Assembly: GCA_028228615.1 (NCBI GenBank)
Contig: JAOJBS010000009.1
Coordinates: forward strand, 1 to 64,000
Origin: UBA4421 sp028228615
GTDB lineage: Bacteria > Pseudomonadota > Gammaproteobacteria > Pseudomonadales > Azotimanducaceae
DNA length: 64,000 nt
Direction of reading: 5' to 3'
Below the pieces are notes generated by a model. The model had not been told where the DNA came from. It saw nothing but the letters and a program-made list of their open reading frames with translations, and made no database searches. The position numbers and the translations under genes were made by a program. Below, in pieces: positions 1 to 8,620 of the stretch. How positions within the stretch are numbered: position 1 is the stretch's first letter; each line of letters begins with the position of its first letter.

Positions 1-2455
1 TGGCGAAGATTTTGCCAACATCGTTCTCCGCGCGTCTAACGACGGCAGCATACTGCGCTTGAAAGACGTCGCTGTGATCCGCGATGAATTCGCCAATGTA
101 GACTTGCTGCAAGAATACAACGGCAGAACCAGCTTATTCGTCAAAGTGGAAAAATCCGAAGCGGAAGACGCGTTAGAAATAGCCGCCGCCGTTAAGACTT
201 TTCTCGCTAACTATACGCCACGGGCCGGGCTAGACGTGGGTATATGGGAGGATCAAAGCGAAATCCTTCAGCAACGACTAAACCTGTTGGTGCGCAACGG
301 CGTTCTGGGATTTGCGCTTGTATTTTTATTCTTGGTCGTAATGTTAGATCTTCGGCTAGCCCTATGGGTGGCTATGGGGGTACCCATTTCTTTCCTTGGT
401 GCATTTCTATTCTTTGAACCATTCGGCGTCAACATCAACATGATTTCGCTGTTCGGTCTCATCATCGTGCTGGGGGTTGTTGTCGATGACGCCGTGGTCG
501 TTGGTGAAAATATTATTACTGAACAAGAATCTATGGGGCCCGGCACTGCTGCCACGATAAAGGGTGTCCTCGGCGTTTTCAGCCCGGTTACTATTGGCGT
601 ACTCACCACTATGGCCGCCTTTGCCCCGCTGCTTTTTGTCACCGGCACCTTTGGTCAAATTCTTGGCGCCGTCCCTATTGTAGTGATAGTGGTACTGACC
701 ATTTCGTTAATAGAGGTGTTCTTCATCTTGCCCTCTCACTTAGCCCACGGCAGGCCATGGAGCCGAGGCCCCCTGGCTTCTATTCAAGCAACTGTAGGCA
801 AGCGGGTTTTAAACTTCCGGGACCAAGTAATGGTGCCTGCGGTAAAAGTCTGCATCAAACGTCGCTACCTCACGCTGACCGCAGGGATAGGTTTTTTACT
901 CCTAGCCGGCTCGTTACTTTCAAGCGGCGCGGTAAGATTCATATTTTTCCCGGATCTTGAATCCGACAGTATTCGCGCCACACTTACATTTCCTGTTGGT
1001 ACGCCATTTGAAACCACCGAAACAGCAGCAAGGCGCATAGTCAATGCTGCCTATAAGGTTAATGAAGATGTTGGCGGTACCTCCTTCGATGCGGTCAGCG
1101 CCACAATTGGGGGTAGAGACAGTGCTGGTGGCGGGCCCGGCGGGCAGCGCAGTATGAAGACTGCCAGTCACCTTGCGTCGGTGAGAATACAGTTGGCTGG
1201 CGAGCCTGCTAGGACACTTTCGGCGGTTGAATTGGAGCGCTTATGGCGCAAAGAGGTGGGCGAAATTTCCGGCGTTGAAGCGCTGTCCTTTGCCGCGAGT
1301 TTCTTTAGCAATGGGCCAGATGTTGAGTTCGAGTTAGCCCACCAAAATGATGAATCGCTTTTTGCCGCTGTAGAATTGCTGAAAATGGGGTATGCAAGCA
1401 TCCCCAGCGTCTACGACATTCAAGACTCTTTCAGCATAGGTAAGCGCCAATACGATATCACCCTCACCGCCGCCGGAGAGTCCGCCGGTTTGTTACCCAC
1501 AGATGTCGCCAGACAACTTAGAAATAATTTCTTTGGGCAAGAAGTACAACGCATTCAGCGCGGTCGAGATGAGCTTAAGGTCATGGTGCGCTACCCGGAA
1601 AGCCAAAGGCGCAGTGCCAGTAACCTAGAAGACGTTCGTATTCACTTAGCCGATGGCACTCAAGTGCCGCTGTTTACAGTTGCCAGCCTCACCGAGTCTC
1701 GTGCCTTTTCATCTATTGATAGAGTGGATGGTTTGCGCATCGTCTCGGTCACGGCTGAGGTGGATAATGCCATCGAAACGCCGAGTAAGGTCAACGCAGA
1801 CATCCAGAAAAATATTATTCCAGAGCTGACCGAGCAATTTCCGGGGCTGCAGATCAACATAGCCGGACAAGGTCGCGACGAATCAGAGGATATGGCGTCA
1901 TTGGGTAAGATGATGATCATTGCCATGATGACCATTTTTGTTTTGCTTGCATCACAGTTGCGCAGCTATACCCAGCCATTTGTTGTACTAGCTGGGGTAC
2001 CCTTCGGCGCCGCAGGTGCAATCATTGGGCACTACTTACTTGGCTACAATGTCTCGTTCATTTCGATATTTGGTATTGTTGCGTTGAGTGGCGTGGTGGT
2101 AAACGACTCGCTGGTGTTGGTTGATCAATACAACCGTAACCGGCGAGAAACTGATGCCAGCGTCACTGAGGCCATTGTTGCCGCATCACAAAGGCGCTTT
2201 CGTGCAATCTTTTTGACCACAGCCACCACTGCTCTGGGCCTAACGCCTATGCTCTTTGAGTCGAGTACTCAGGCGCAATTTTTGGTCCCCATGGCTGTGA
2301 GTTTGGCCACCGGCATCGTATTCGCCAGCGTTATTATTTTGTTCTTAATACCCGCCCTCGTCGTCATTAGAGAAGATTTTAATCGACGTGTGCTGCCGGC
2401 AGAAAAGACAGAGGCGGAAGCAAATGCAAAAAAAGAGGCATTGGTACCGGGCTAA
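1..2455 (+). CDS. RND efflux transporter permease, C-terminal part (partial at window edge)
   Basis: The reading frame is already open at base 2 and runs to a TAA at 2453-2455, so only the last ~817 residues are present; RND permeases are about 1,000-1,050 residues, so roughly 220 are missing upstream. The TTG at 59 is therefore not the true start. Visible hallmarks are the membrane segment with paired aspartates (GVVVDDAVVVGENI) that relays protons in HAE-type RND pumps, a second duplicated membrane block near the C-terminus (ALSGVVVNDSLVLVDQ), and the large periplasmic loop between them. By family it is an inner-membrane proton-driven exporter working with a membrane-fusion protein; that partner would lie upstream, outside the window. 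The substrate cannot be told from sequence. Confidence 0.93.
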   Translation, partial: GEDFANIVLRASNDGSILRLKDVAVIRDEFANVDLLQEYNGRTSLFVKVEKSEAEDALEIAAAVKTFLANYTPRAGLDVGIWEDQSEILQQRLNLLVRNGVLGFALVFLFLVVMLDLRLALWVAMGVPISFLGAFLFFEPFGVNINMISLFGLIIVLGVVVDDAVVVGENIITEQESMGPGTAATIKGVLGVFSPVTIGVLTTMAAFAPLLFVTGTFGQILGAVPIVVIVVLTISLIEVFFILPSHLAHGRPWSRGPLASIQATVGKRVLNFRDQVMVPAVKVCIKRRYLTLTAGIGFLLLAGSLLSSGAVRFIFFPDLESDSIRATLTFPVGTPFETTETAARRIVNAAYKVNEDVGGTSFDAVSATIGGRDSAGGGPGGQRSMKTASHLASVRIQLAGEPARTLSAVELERLWRKEVGEISGVEALSFAASFFSNGPDVEFELAHQNDESLFAAVELLKMGYASIPSVYDIQDSFSIGKRQYDITLTAAGESAGLLPTDVARQLRNNFFGQEVQRIQRGRDELKVMVRYPESQRRSASNLEDVRIHLADGTQVPLFTVASLTESRAFSSIDRVDGLRIVSVTAEVDNAIETPSKVNADIQKNIIPELTEQFPGLQINIAGQGRDESEDMASLGKMMIIAMMTIFVLLASQLRSYTQPFVVLAGVPFGAAGAIIGHYLLGYNVSFISIFGIVALSGVVVNDSLVLVDQYNRNRRETDASVTEAIVAASQRRFRAIFLTTATTALGLTPMLFESSTQAQFLVPMAVSLATGIVFASVIILFLIPALVVIREDFNRRVLPAEKTEAEANAKKEALVPG

Positions 2456-2463
2456 CGCACCCA

Positions 2464-2485
2464 CCTAGAAAATATCCAATCTAGG
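2464..2485. other. Short inverted repeat between convergent genes
   Basis: CCTAGA and TCTAGG flank a 10-base loop in the 77-bp gap between the RND gene and the reverse-strand gene that follows. No U-tract follows on either strand, so a terminator role is only possible. Confidence 0.25.
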
Positions 2486-2532
2486 CATCTACAAAGCCCA
2501 TGCACCGCAGCCATAGCTGGCATTTACTGAAC

Positions 2533-3252
2533 CTAGCGACGACGAAATGACGCCCTTACCGCTTCATTAAACGTTTCAACAAATGCATTGTAGGGCGCTA
2601 TTTGGTTGGGCTCTAACACCTCTATAACCTCTTCGTCCATGCGCTTGGCAAGCACGCGCTGCTTCTTTTTCAACTTGCGCTTGATGTCTAATTTGTCACG
2701 AAAAATTTTAGCTGTGGCAACCCTAAGATCGTTGCTGTATTTGGTAACAGCCGCTTTAAACACCTGCGCTTGGGCGGCATTCAAATTAATCTCGCGAACC
2801 GCCGCAACCACCTCTGGATCTGCCCACACCCCGCCAGCTTTGCCTTGGGGCGCGGTCGTCTTAGTATCAGCAACACCAAAGGCTTCCTCTACTTTCGCAC
2901 CACATGCGCTGATGATTCTTTTATTGGTGACACTTTGCGCACTATATACAGGCATTTTTTCCGCAACAGGAGCCTGCATAACGGCGAGCAACCCGGCTAG
3001 GTCACCGTTAAACTGAACTGCGGCCTGTGACATACAAGCGCAATAAGCAGCAGCGGCATTAGACCCTCTGCCCCCATTTGTCTCTAAACCAGCAACACAT
3101 GAGTTGGTCCATTGTTCATCAACATCAGCATAAATGGGTGCAGTGGTGATTAGAGCGAGCATTAACGGTATTAAAACAGCCGCATAACTCGCAAATCTTT
3201 GCATGAAATAGGCGCTGGACAGCGGCGGCAATTGAGATGAAATATAGCTCAT
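2533..3252 (-). CDS. Unrecognised secreted protein, first of two tandem paralogs
   Basis: I do not recognise the family. The protein (239 residues from the ATG at 3252) starts with a hydrophobic segment ending in IYADVDEQW, which reads as a Sec signal peptide, so it is probably periplasmic or surface-associated. The mature N-terminal half has conserved cysteines (NSCVAG, YCACMS, ISACGA); the C-terminal half is basic and probably helical (ATAKIFRDKLDIKRKLKKKQ). The adjacent gene at 3520-4281 is clearly homologous over the whole length, sharing SVTNK.IISAC, WADPEV and the basic helix. I chose the ATG at 3252, preceded by a strong AAGGAGAGG ribosome-binding site, over the TTG one codon upstream. 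Function is unknown; cysteine-dependent folding or ligand binding is conceivable. Confidence 0.75.
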   Translation of the reverse strand: MSYISSQLPPLSSAYFMQRFASYAAVLIPLMLALITTAPIYADVDEQWTNSCVAGLETNGGRGSNAAAAYCACMSQAAVQFNGDLAGLLAVMQAPVAEKMPVYSAQSVTNKRIISACGAKVEEAFGVADTKTTAPQGKAGGVWADPEVVAAVREINLNAAQAQVFKAAVTKYSNDLRVATAKIFRDKLDIKRKLKKKQRVLAKRMDEEVIEVLEPNQIAPYNAFVETFNEAVRASFRRR

Positions 3253-3263
3253 CAAACCTCTCC

Positions 3264-3299
3264 TTTTTTATTGTTCTTATCTTTTTTGTTGTTCTTATC
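3264..3299 (-). repeat. 18-bp direct duplication in the leader of the secreted-protein gene
   Basis: On the + strand TTTTTTATTGTTCTTATC (3264-3281) is followed directly by TTTTTTGTTGTTCTTATC (3282-3299), one mismatch in 18. It lies just upstream of the ribosome-binding site of the reverse-strand gene starting at 3252, so the repeat is in its 5' untranslated region or promoter. The 3253-3519 gap holds nothing else I can support. Confidence 0.7.
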
Positions 3300-3519
3300 T
3301 TGCTATTTTTTCTTGTTTATACCGCTGCGCACTACACAAATCTAGTAACGTGTCCCCAGGGTAGGAAATACTAACCGCTGGCTAGAAACAAGGTGGGTCA
3401 ATTTTCCCAAGCCGAAACTGCATAAAAGCTAAGTAAATACTGCCACTACCCGCGTCTACATAACTGTTGCACCCAGTGCACTGGTCCACTGACTACTCAA
3501 ACATAAAATACACCCAGCC

Positions 3520-4281
3520 CTAATGAGAATGGCCTCCTGGGATACCGCTTGTATCGAGAAAGTCCCCTGAGCCAGACCGGGTTGATGCCCTGATTTTTTC
3601 CAGTAGTAATGCGCTGAACACTTGATAGCGCGCCAATTGATCACGTTCTAAAACAACCAACATTTTCTCATCCATCCGGTTGAGTAATTTACGCTGAGTC
3701 TTTTTCACTCTACGCCTAGTATCAGAGTCATCTCGCAATATTTTCGCTGTAGCTTTTCTCAAATCGTTGCTGAAGTTAGTCGCAGCACTTTTAAACACCT
3801 TTGCTTGAGAACTGCTGAAATTAATGGAACGAATGGCTTCAATCACCTCTGGGTCCGCCCAAATACCCTTAGGTTCGGCTGTTTCAGCGGCGACCTGCAC
3901 AGCCACAACACCATAGACTTCCTCTACACGTTTAACACAAGCGCTAATGATCTTTTTGTTGGTCACGCTTTGTGCTTCGTATAAGTCCATTTTACGCCTC
4001 AAAGGCGACTGCATAACGGCCAGCAAGCCAGACGCATCACCCTGAAATTGATTGGCTGCTTTGGACATACAACCACAATAGGCCACCGGTGCATTAGATC
4101 CGCGCCCGCCTGTCTCCTTGATCCCCGCGACGCATGCGTCAGTCCACTGCTGATCTGTAGCAGCATAAACAAGTGTGCCAGACGCGAGCCCCACTCAGAT
4201 CACAACGAAAAATATCGTGAATTTAGCCAGCTTCTGAAAAACGCCGTTTCTCAACATCAGTTTACCTCTGTTTGTTGTCAT
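3520..4281 (-). CDS. Second secreted paralog, reading frame broken by a TGA in the signal peptide
   Basis: This is the tandem paralog of the gene at 2533-3252, with the same cysteine-bearing N-terminal half (DACVAG, YCGCMS, ISACVK) and basic C-terminal helix. The longest stop-free ORF begins with a GTG at 4194, directly after a TGA and without a ribosome-binding site. Reading upstream in the same frame gives 28 more codons starting at an ATG at 4281 with a good AGGAG site; they encode a basic n-region and a hydrophobic core (KLAKFTIFFVVI) that, joined across the TGA at 4195-4197, makes a normal signal peptide ending near VYAAT. The natural start is therefore 4281 and the gene is a point-mutated pseudogene, a sequencing error, or is translated by readthrough. 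Translation from the GTG alone would leave a signal peptide lacking its charged n-region. Confidence 0.7.
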
Positions 4282-4400
4282 CTCTTGTCTCCTCTTATGC
4301 TCTCCAGCCGACTTATAGCGCCCTAAGTTTGTCAGATCCAGAACTTAACCGCCAAATACTCGACTCGTTCGCAACTTTTCCTACTGCCCTCAAAGACGCC

Positions 4401-4406
4401 TATACT
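4401..4406 (+). promoter_or_regulatory. Possible -10 element for the tus operon
   Basis: TATACT lies 14 bases before the tusD ATG, with no clear -35 at the right spacing. The GAGGA purine run sits almost against the ATG, closer than a normal Shine-Dalgarno. If this -10 is used, the leader would be very short. This is inference from one motif. Confidence 0.25.
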
Positions 4407-4420
4407 GTTAAAATCGAGGA

Positions 4421-4810
4421 ATGAAATACACTCTGGCAATTCACGGCGCACCTTACGCCAGTCAATCAGCGCAACATGGCATAGCATTCGCTGAAGCACT
4501 GTTAAGGCAAGCACATACAATTGAGCGAATTTTCTTCTTCCACGAAGGCGTTTTGCAGGCCCTCTCCACGCCAGTGACACCACAAGGCGAGGAAGATCTG
4601 CTACAAAAATGGCAGGCCCTTAGTGCACAAGGCGTTGAACTTGCTGTGTGTATAGCCAGCGGTATCAAAAGAGGCGTACTCAGCGAAGAAGAACGCGCAC
4701 GCTATGAAAAAACCTCAAACAGCCTTGCCGAACCCTTCACCTTAGTGGGTCTGGGGCAACTGATCAGCGCCATCAACGAAGCTGATCGTTACATTGAGTT
4801 CCCCGCATGA
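4421..4810 (+). CDS. tusD: Sulfurtransferase complex subunit TusD
   Basis: The 129-residue product has the DsrE/TusD fold signature, with the family's active cysteine at residue 77 (ELAVCIASGIKRGV). In the known pathway TusBCD takes persulfide sulfur from TusA and passes it to TusE, which hands it to MnmA for 2-thiolation of the wobble uridine of Lys, Glu and Gln tRNAs. It is the first gene of a compact tusDCBE operon; tusC starts at 4807, overlapping the tusD stop by four bases, which suggests translational coupling. The MnmA partner is encoded in this window at 23361. With no dsrAB in view, a tRNA role is much likelier than dissimilatory sulfur oxidation by DsrEFH. Confidence 0.93.
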   Translation: MKYTLAIHGAPYASQSAQHGIAFAEALLRQAHTIERIFFFHEGVLQALSTPVTPQGEEDLLQKWQALSAQGVELAVCIASGIKRGVLSEEERARYEKTSNSLAEPFTLVGLGQLISAINEADRYIEFPA

Positions 4811-5166
4811 AAAAGATGTTGTTCATCATTTCCCAGCCGCCTTATGCCAACACCCATAATGCAGAGTTGCTGGAAGCCGCCATGGTGGGCGCAGTATTCG
4901 ACGGAGAAGTCAGCATATTATTTCGCGACGATGGCGTATGGGGGTTATTGCCAAACCAGCACGGCGAACTCATCGAACAAAAAACCTTTAGTAAAGTACT
5001 CAGCGCGCTGCCCACTTATGAAGTAGAGCGACTTTTTGCCTGCGCGCCATCGGTAGCAGATAGAGACTTATCTATCAGTCATAGTCCTGAGATCGAACTG
5101 CTCACCCTCAAGCAACAAATAGCACTGATCGCTGCACAGGATGTGGTTATTGGAGCCCAGCGATGA
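4807..5166 (+). CDS. tusC: Sulfurtransferase complex subunit TusC
   Basis: A 119-residue DsrF/TusC-type protein: the N-terminal strand and loop KKMLFIISQPPYA and the segment SILFRDDGVWGLL are typical of the family. It is the structural middle subunit of the cytoplasmic TusBCD hexamer and lacks the essential cysteine role of TusD. It overlaps tusD by four bases upstream and tusB by four bases downstream (ATGA junctions), so the three subunits are probably made in coupled fashion. Confidence 0.92.
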   Translation: MKKMLFIISQPPYANTHNAELLEAAMVGAVFDGEVSILFRDDGVWGLLPNQHGELIEQKTFSKVLSALPTYEVERLFACAPSVADRDLSISHSPEIELLTLKQQIALIAAQDVVIGAQR

Positions 5167-5420
5167 GCTTACATTTAGTATTCAACAGCGCCGGTTACGC
5201 AGCTTGCCGACAGCGCAAGCTCAGTGACGACCCCATTATATTGTTAGGTGATGGCGTCTACTGCGCGAACCGGGTTGATGAAGATAATATTCACGTTCTG
5301 GAAATTGACGCCCGCGTTAGAGGCGTGTCATTAGAGCAGTGCAAAGCCAGCACCATTAACTACGACACTTTCGTTGCGTTGACCGCATTGCACTCACCCA
5401 TTGTCAGTTGGGCAGAGTAA
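5163..5420 (+). CDS. tusB: Sulfurtransferase complex subunit TusB
   Basis: An 85-residue DsrH/TusB-like protein (SLHLVFNSAGYAAC, then DPIILLGDGVYCA), slightly shorter than the usual ~95 residues. It is the small third subunit of TusBCD. The start overlaps tusC by four bases. The sequence is less conserved than TusD, so the call leans on gene order as well as on the N-terminal motif. The gap to the chosen tusE start is 28 bases and holds a nine-codon mini-ORF (5423-5452). Confidence 0.88.
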   Translation: MSLHLVFNSAGYAACRQRKLSDDPIILLGDGVYCANRVDEDNIHVLEIDARVRGVSLEQCKASTINYDTFVALTALHSPIVSWAE

Positions 5421-5448
5421 CCATGAGCAACCTAAAGCACCTACGCCA

Positions 5449-5766
5449 ATGAGCACAGAACTGGCATTAGATAAAGACGGCTATTTGCGTGACCACTTGG
5501 CATGGAACTTGGCTGCGGCTGAAACATTAGCCAAGGGGCTGGATATTGAGTTGACGCCGGAGCATTGGCAGATTATCGAGCTGGCGCGGCAATTCTATCT
5601 AACCACGGACGTGGTGCCAGAAACTCGACCGCTGGTTAAGTTAACAAAAGATACATTAGGTCAGGCACGCGGCAATAGCATTTATTTGATGCAACTCTTC
5701 GGTGGCAGCCCAGCCAAAAATGTAGCCAAAGTTGCTGGACTACCCCGGCCTACTAACTGCTTGTAG
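5449..5766 (+). CDS. tusE: Sulfur carrier TusE (DsrC family)
   Basis: A 105-residue DsrC/TusE protein. The family's functional feature is present: a flexible C-terminal arm with a penultimate cysteine (GLPRPTNCL), which carries the persulfide from TusBCD to MnmA. The second arm cysteine of dissimilatory DsrC is absent (KVAGLPRP), pointing to TusE. I chose the ATG at 5449 because family members start close to LDKDGYL; the longer frame from the GTG at 5401 would overlap tusB and add 16 atypical residues. There is no strong ribosome-binding site before 5449. The 3' end overlaps the end of the convergent cysG by 14 bases. Confidence 0.9.
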   Translation: MSTELALDKDGYLRDHLAWNLAAAETLAKGLDIELTPEHWQIIELARQFYLTTDVVPETRPLVKLTKDTLGQARGNSIYLMQLFGGSPAKNVAKVAGLPRPTNCL

Positions 5767-7198
5767 AAGCCTCTATCAAAGACGCAGCGTAACGTTCATG
5801 CACTTGAGCGGGTATACCTGCCACTTCGCCAACAATAATAATAGAGGGCCCATCTATACCCTCCTCGCGAACCTTAGCCGCCAAATCCTCTAACGTTCCA
5901 AACACTTCTCTGTGGTTGGGCAGTGTCGCGTTTTCTAACAACACAGCGGGTGTTTTTTCACCACGCCCGGCATCCACTAAACGTTGTAGAATTTTTTCAA
6001 TGCCCACCAAGCCCATGTAAATGACCAAAGTTTGCTCGGGCTTTGCTAGCTCAGGCCAATCAATATTCACCCCATGCTCAACACTATGGCCTGTGACGAA
6101 ACGCACCGATTGGCTCATGTGCCTGTGAGTTAACGGAATACCGGCATAACTAGCACCGCCCATGGAAGCCGTAATGCCCGGAATAATTTCTACCGCAATA
6201 CCTTGTTCTGCCGCTGCCAACAATTCTTCGCCGCCGCGACCAAAAATAAATGGATCGCCGCCCTTCAGGCGCACTACTTTTTTACCCTTTAGCGCTTGCT
6301 CGATTAAGGTCTGATTAATCTCCTGTTGCATAGTCGTGCCACTGGGCCGAGCCGCATCACTGCCTTCTTTCACCGCTTCACGAGGGCCCTTTTTGCCCAC
6401 ATCAATGAGCTCAACATCGCGACGGGCATATTCCAATAAAGCTGGATTAGCGAGTTTGTCGTACATCAGTACATCAGCTGACTGAATGGCCCTTAAGCCC
6501 TTAAGGGTAATCAGTTCAGGGTCACCGGGACCCGCGCCAACCAGCACGATTGATCCATCACTAGAGGCCCTGGCCATCATTTTTTCGGCTTCAACAACCG
6601 CAGTATCCATAGAACCGTACATCGCTTCATCTGCGGCTTTACTGGCGAAGACCTCTTCCCAAAACGCTTTGCGCGCGTCTACGCTCGGTAACTTGGTTTT
6701 AACTTCACTGCGCAACCGACCCGCCAATTCAGCCAGTTGACCCAGCGCGTTAGGCAGCCGCAATTCTATCCAGCCGCGAACACTACGACTCAGCGTGGGC
6801 GAGCGCCCCATACTAGAAACAGCCACCAGAATAGGAAAACGGTCAATGATTGCGGGGAAAATAACCGTACATAGCTCGGTTCTGTCCACACAGTTAACCA
6901 AAACGCCTTGCGCCATAGCAGCGACAAATACCTCTTCACTGACATTCGGTGCGTCTGTAGCACTGATAACCAGAACAAGGTTTGAGGTCACCGCATCAGG
7001 ATAAAACAGGCTTTTTTCTATCGTCAGTTTGCCCGCATCTCGCAGCTTCTGAATTTCCGGATCTACTTCTGGCGCTATGACTTTAATTTTTGCCTCTGCA
7101 CGAACCAGCCAACGCAGCTTGCGCAGCGCTGTCTGCCCACCGCCCACGACCAAACACGAACTACCCGCAAGGCGGTGAAAAAGAGGTAAGTAGAACAC
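5753..7198 (-). CDS. cysG: Siroheme synthase CysG (trifunctional)
   Basis: At 481 residues this is the full fused enzyme. The N-terminal third is the precorrin-2 dehydrogenase/ferrochelatase module (FYLPLFHRLAG, VVGGGQTALRKL). From about residue 218 comes the uroporphyrinogen-III C-methyltransferase module (LVGAGPGDPELITLKG, GGDPFIFGRGGEE, GITASMGGASYAG). It turns uroporphyrinogen III into siroheme, the cofactor of the sulfite/nitrite reductase encoded at 50632. Translation starts at a GTG at 7198, which abuts the serS stop codon with no gap, so expression is likely coupled to serS and the reverse-strand operon. It ends overlapping tusE tail to tail. Confidence 0.96.
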   Translation of the reverse strand: MFYLPLFHRLAGSSCLVVGGGQTALRKLRWLVRAEAKIKVIAPEVDPEIQKLRDAGKLTIEKSLFYPDAVTSNLVLVISATDAPNVSEEVFVAAMAQGVLVNCVDRTELCTVIFPAIIDRFPILVAVSSMGRSPTLSRSVRGWIELRLPNALGQLAELAGRLRSEVKTKLPSVDARKAFWEEVFASKAADEAMYGSMDTAVVEAEKMMARASSDGSIVLVGAGPGDPELITLKGLRAIQSADVLMYDKLANPALLEYARRDVELIDVGKKGPREAVKEGSDAARPSGTTMQQEINQTLIEQALKGKKVVRLKGGDPFIFGRGGEELLAAAEQGIAVEIIPGITASMGGASYAGIPLTHRHMSQSVRFVTGHSVEHGVNIDWPELAKPEQTLVIYMGLVGIEKILQRLVDAGRGEKTPAVLLENATLPNHREVFGTLEDLAAKVREEGIDGPSIIIVGEVAGIPAQVHERYAASLIEASTSS

Positions 7199-8476
7199 TT
7201 AGTCGTTTAACGAGAGCTGCTGGACACCGCCTAGATAAGGACTCAGCGCATCAGGAATGGTGATGTTGCCATCGTTGGTCTGATAATTTTCCAGCAGCGC
7301 AACCAATGTACGCCCCACCGCTAGACCAGAACCATTAAGCGTGTGCAGTAATTCTATGTCACCCGCTTCGTTGCGGAATCTTGCTTGCATACGCCGCGCC
7401 TGAAAATCGAGGAAGTTGCTACAGGAAGAGATTTCTCGATACTGCTGCTGGCTGGGCAACCACACTTCTAAATCTACGGTTTTTGCAGAGGTAAAACTCA
7501 AATCCCCGCCACATAAAATAACCGCGCGATAAGGCAGCTCTAACGCCTGCAGAATGCCTTCAGCGTGACCGGTCAATGTGTCTAACGTGTCCCAAGAGGT
7601 TTCTGGGTGAACCAACTGCACCAACTCTACTTTTTCAAATTGGTGCTGACGAATCATGCCACGCGTATCACGACCATAGCTGCCCGCCTCGCTTCTGAAG
7701 CACGGCGTATGGCACACATGACGAATCGGTAGATCAGCCTCTTGCAGTATCTCGCCGCGATAAATATTGGTCACCGGTACTTCAGCGGTGGGAATCAAGT
7801 AGGTTTCAGTTTCGCCATTAATACGAAACATGTCTTCAGCGGCTTTTGGTAATTGCCCAGTGCCACGCATTGAGTCTGCGTTGACGATAAACGGCACATA
7901 GACCTCTTGATAGCCGTTGACTTGGGTATGGTGGTCTAGCATGAACTGGGTCAACGCGCGCTGCAGACGAGCCAAATTGCCGCGCATAACCACATAACGC
8001 GCGCCACTGATCTTGGCAGCGGTTTCAAAATCGAGACCGCCTGAGGCCGTCATATCCACATGGTCTAGGGGGGCGAAATCAAATTCCTTTGGCACGCCCC
8101 ATTTGTGCAATTCGATGTTATCGCTCTCGTCGCGACCTGCGGGCACAGAGGCATGAGGCAAGTTTGGAATACTCATGAGCAAGCCTTGCTGCTCCTCCTG
8201 AACCAGAGCAAATTCGGCTTTTGCCTTGTCTAAACGCTCGCCCAAATCTCCTACCAGCGCTAACAGCGGCTGTATGTCTTCGCCCTTGGCTTTGGCTTGA
8301 CCAATGGACTTCGACTTCACATTGCGCTCGTTTTGCAGAGTTTCGGTTTCACTCTGCAGGCGCTTACGCTTTTCTTCAATCTCAATGAATTGTTTGATGT
8401 CTAATACGTAACCCTTAATGGCTAGGGCTTGGGCAATTTGCTCAGGGTCGGCTCTCAAAGCCTTAATATCTAACAT
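7199..8476 (-). CDS. serS: Seryl-tRNA synthetase
   Basis: A 425-residue class II aminoacyl-tRNA synthetase. The N-terminal ~110 residues form the long coiled-coil arm that grips the extra arm of tRNA-Ser (IEEKRKRLQSETETLQNER). The catalytic core shows motif 2 (CHTPCFRSEAGSYGRDTRG) and motif 3 (GSGLAVGRTLVALLENYQ). It charges tRNA-Ser in the cytoplasm. The ATG at 8476 gives the standard N-terminus MLDIKALR. It lies between crcB and cysG on the reverse strand; the 144-bp gap to crcB may hold its own promoter. Confidence 0.98.
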   Translation of the reverse strand: MLDIKALRADPEQIAQALAIKGYVLDIKQFIEIEEKRKRLQSETETLQNERNVKSKSIGQAKAKGEDIQPLLALVGDLGERLDKAKAEFALVQEEQQGLLMSIPNLPHASVPAGRDESDNIELHKWGVPKEFDFAPLDHVDMTASGGLDFETAAKISGARYVVMRGNLARLQRALTQFMLDHHTQVNGYQEVYVPFIVNADSMRGTGQLPKAAEDMFRINGETETYLIPTAEVPVTNIYRGEILQEADLPIRHVCHTPCFRSEAGSYGRDTRGMIRQHQFEKVELVQLVHPETSWDTLDTLTGHAEGILQALELPYRAVILCGGDLSFTSAKTVDLEVWLPSQQQYREISSCSNFLDFQARRMQARFRNEAGDIELLHTLNGSGLAVGRTLVALLENYQTNDGNITIPDALSPYLGGVQQLSLND

Positions 8477-8620
8477 TTGGTTTTCCGTCTTACCTGTCGT
8501 GATCTACCACATTGTAATGCGCTCTAATGTGCTCTGATGAATTGAAACGCACTGTGCGGGCGCAGTTTAACGCCCTCGGAGGTGGATTGCTCCTATTGCG
8601 CCGAATGAAATGAAGAATTT

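Noticed and set aside
4421..5766. DsrEFH-DsrC sulfur oxidation instead of Tus
   Set aside because: TusE has only the penultimate arm cysteine, and no dsrAB or other oxidation genes are present.
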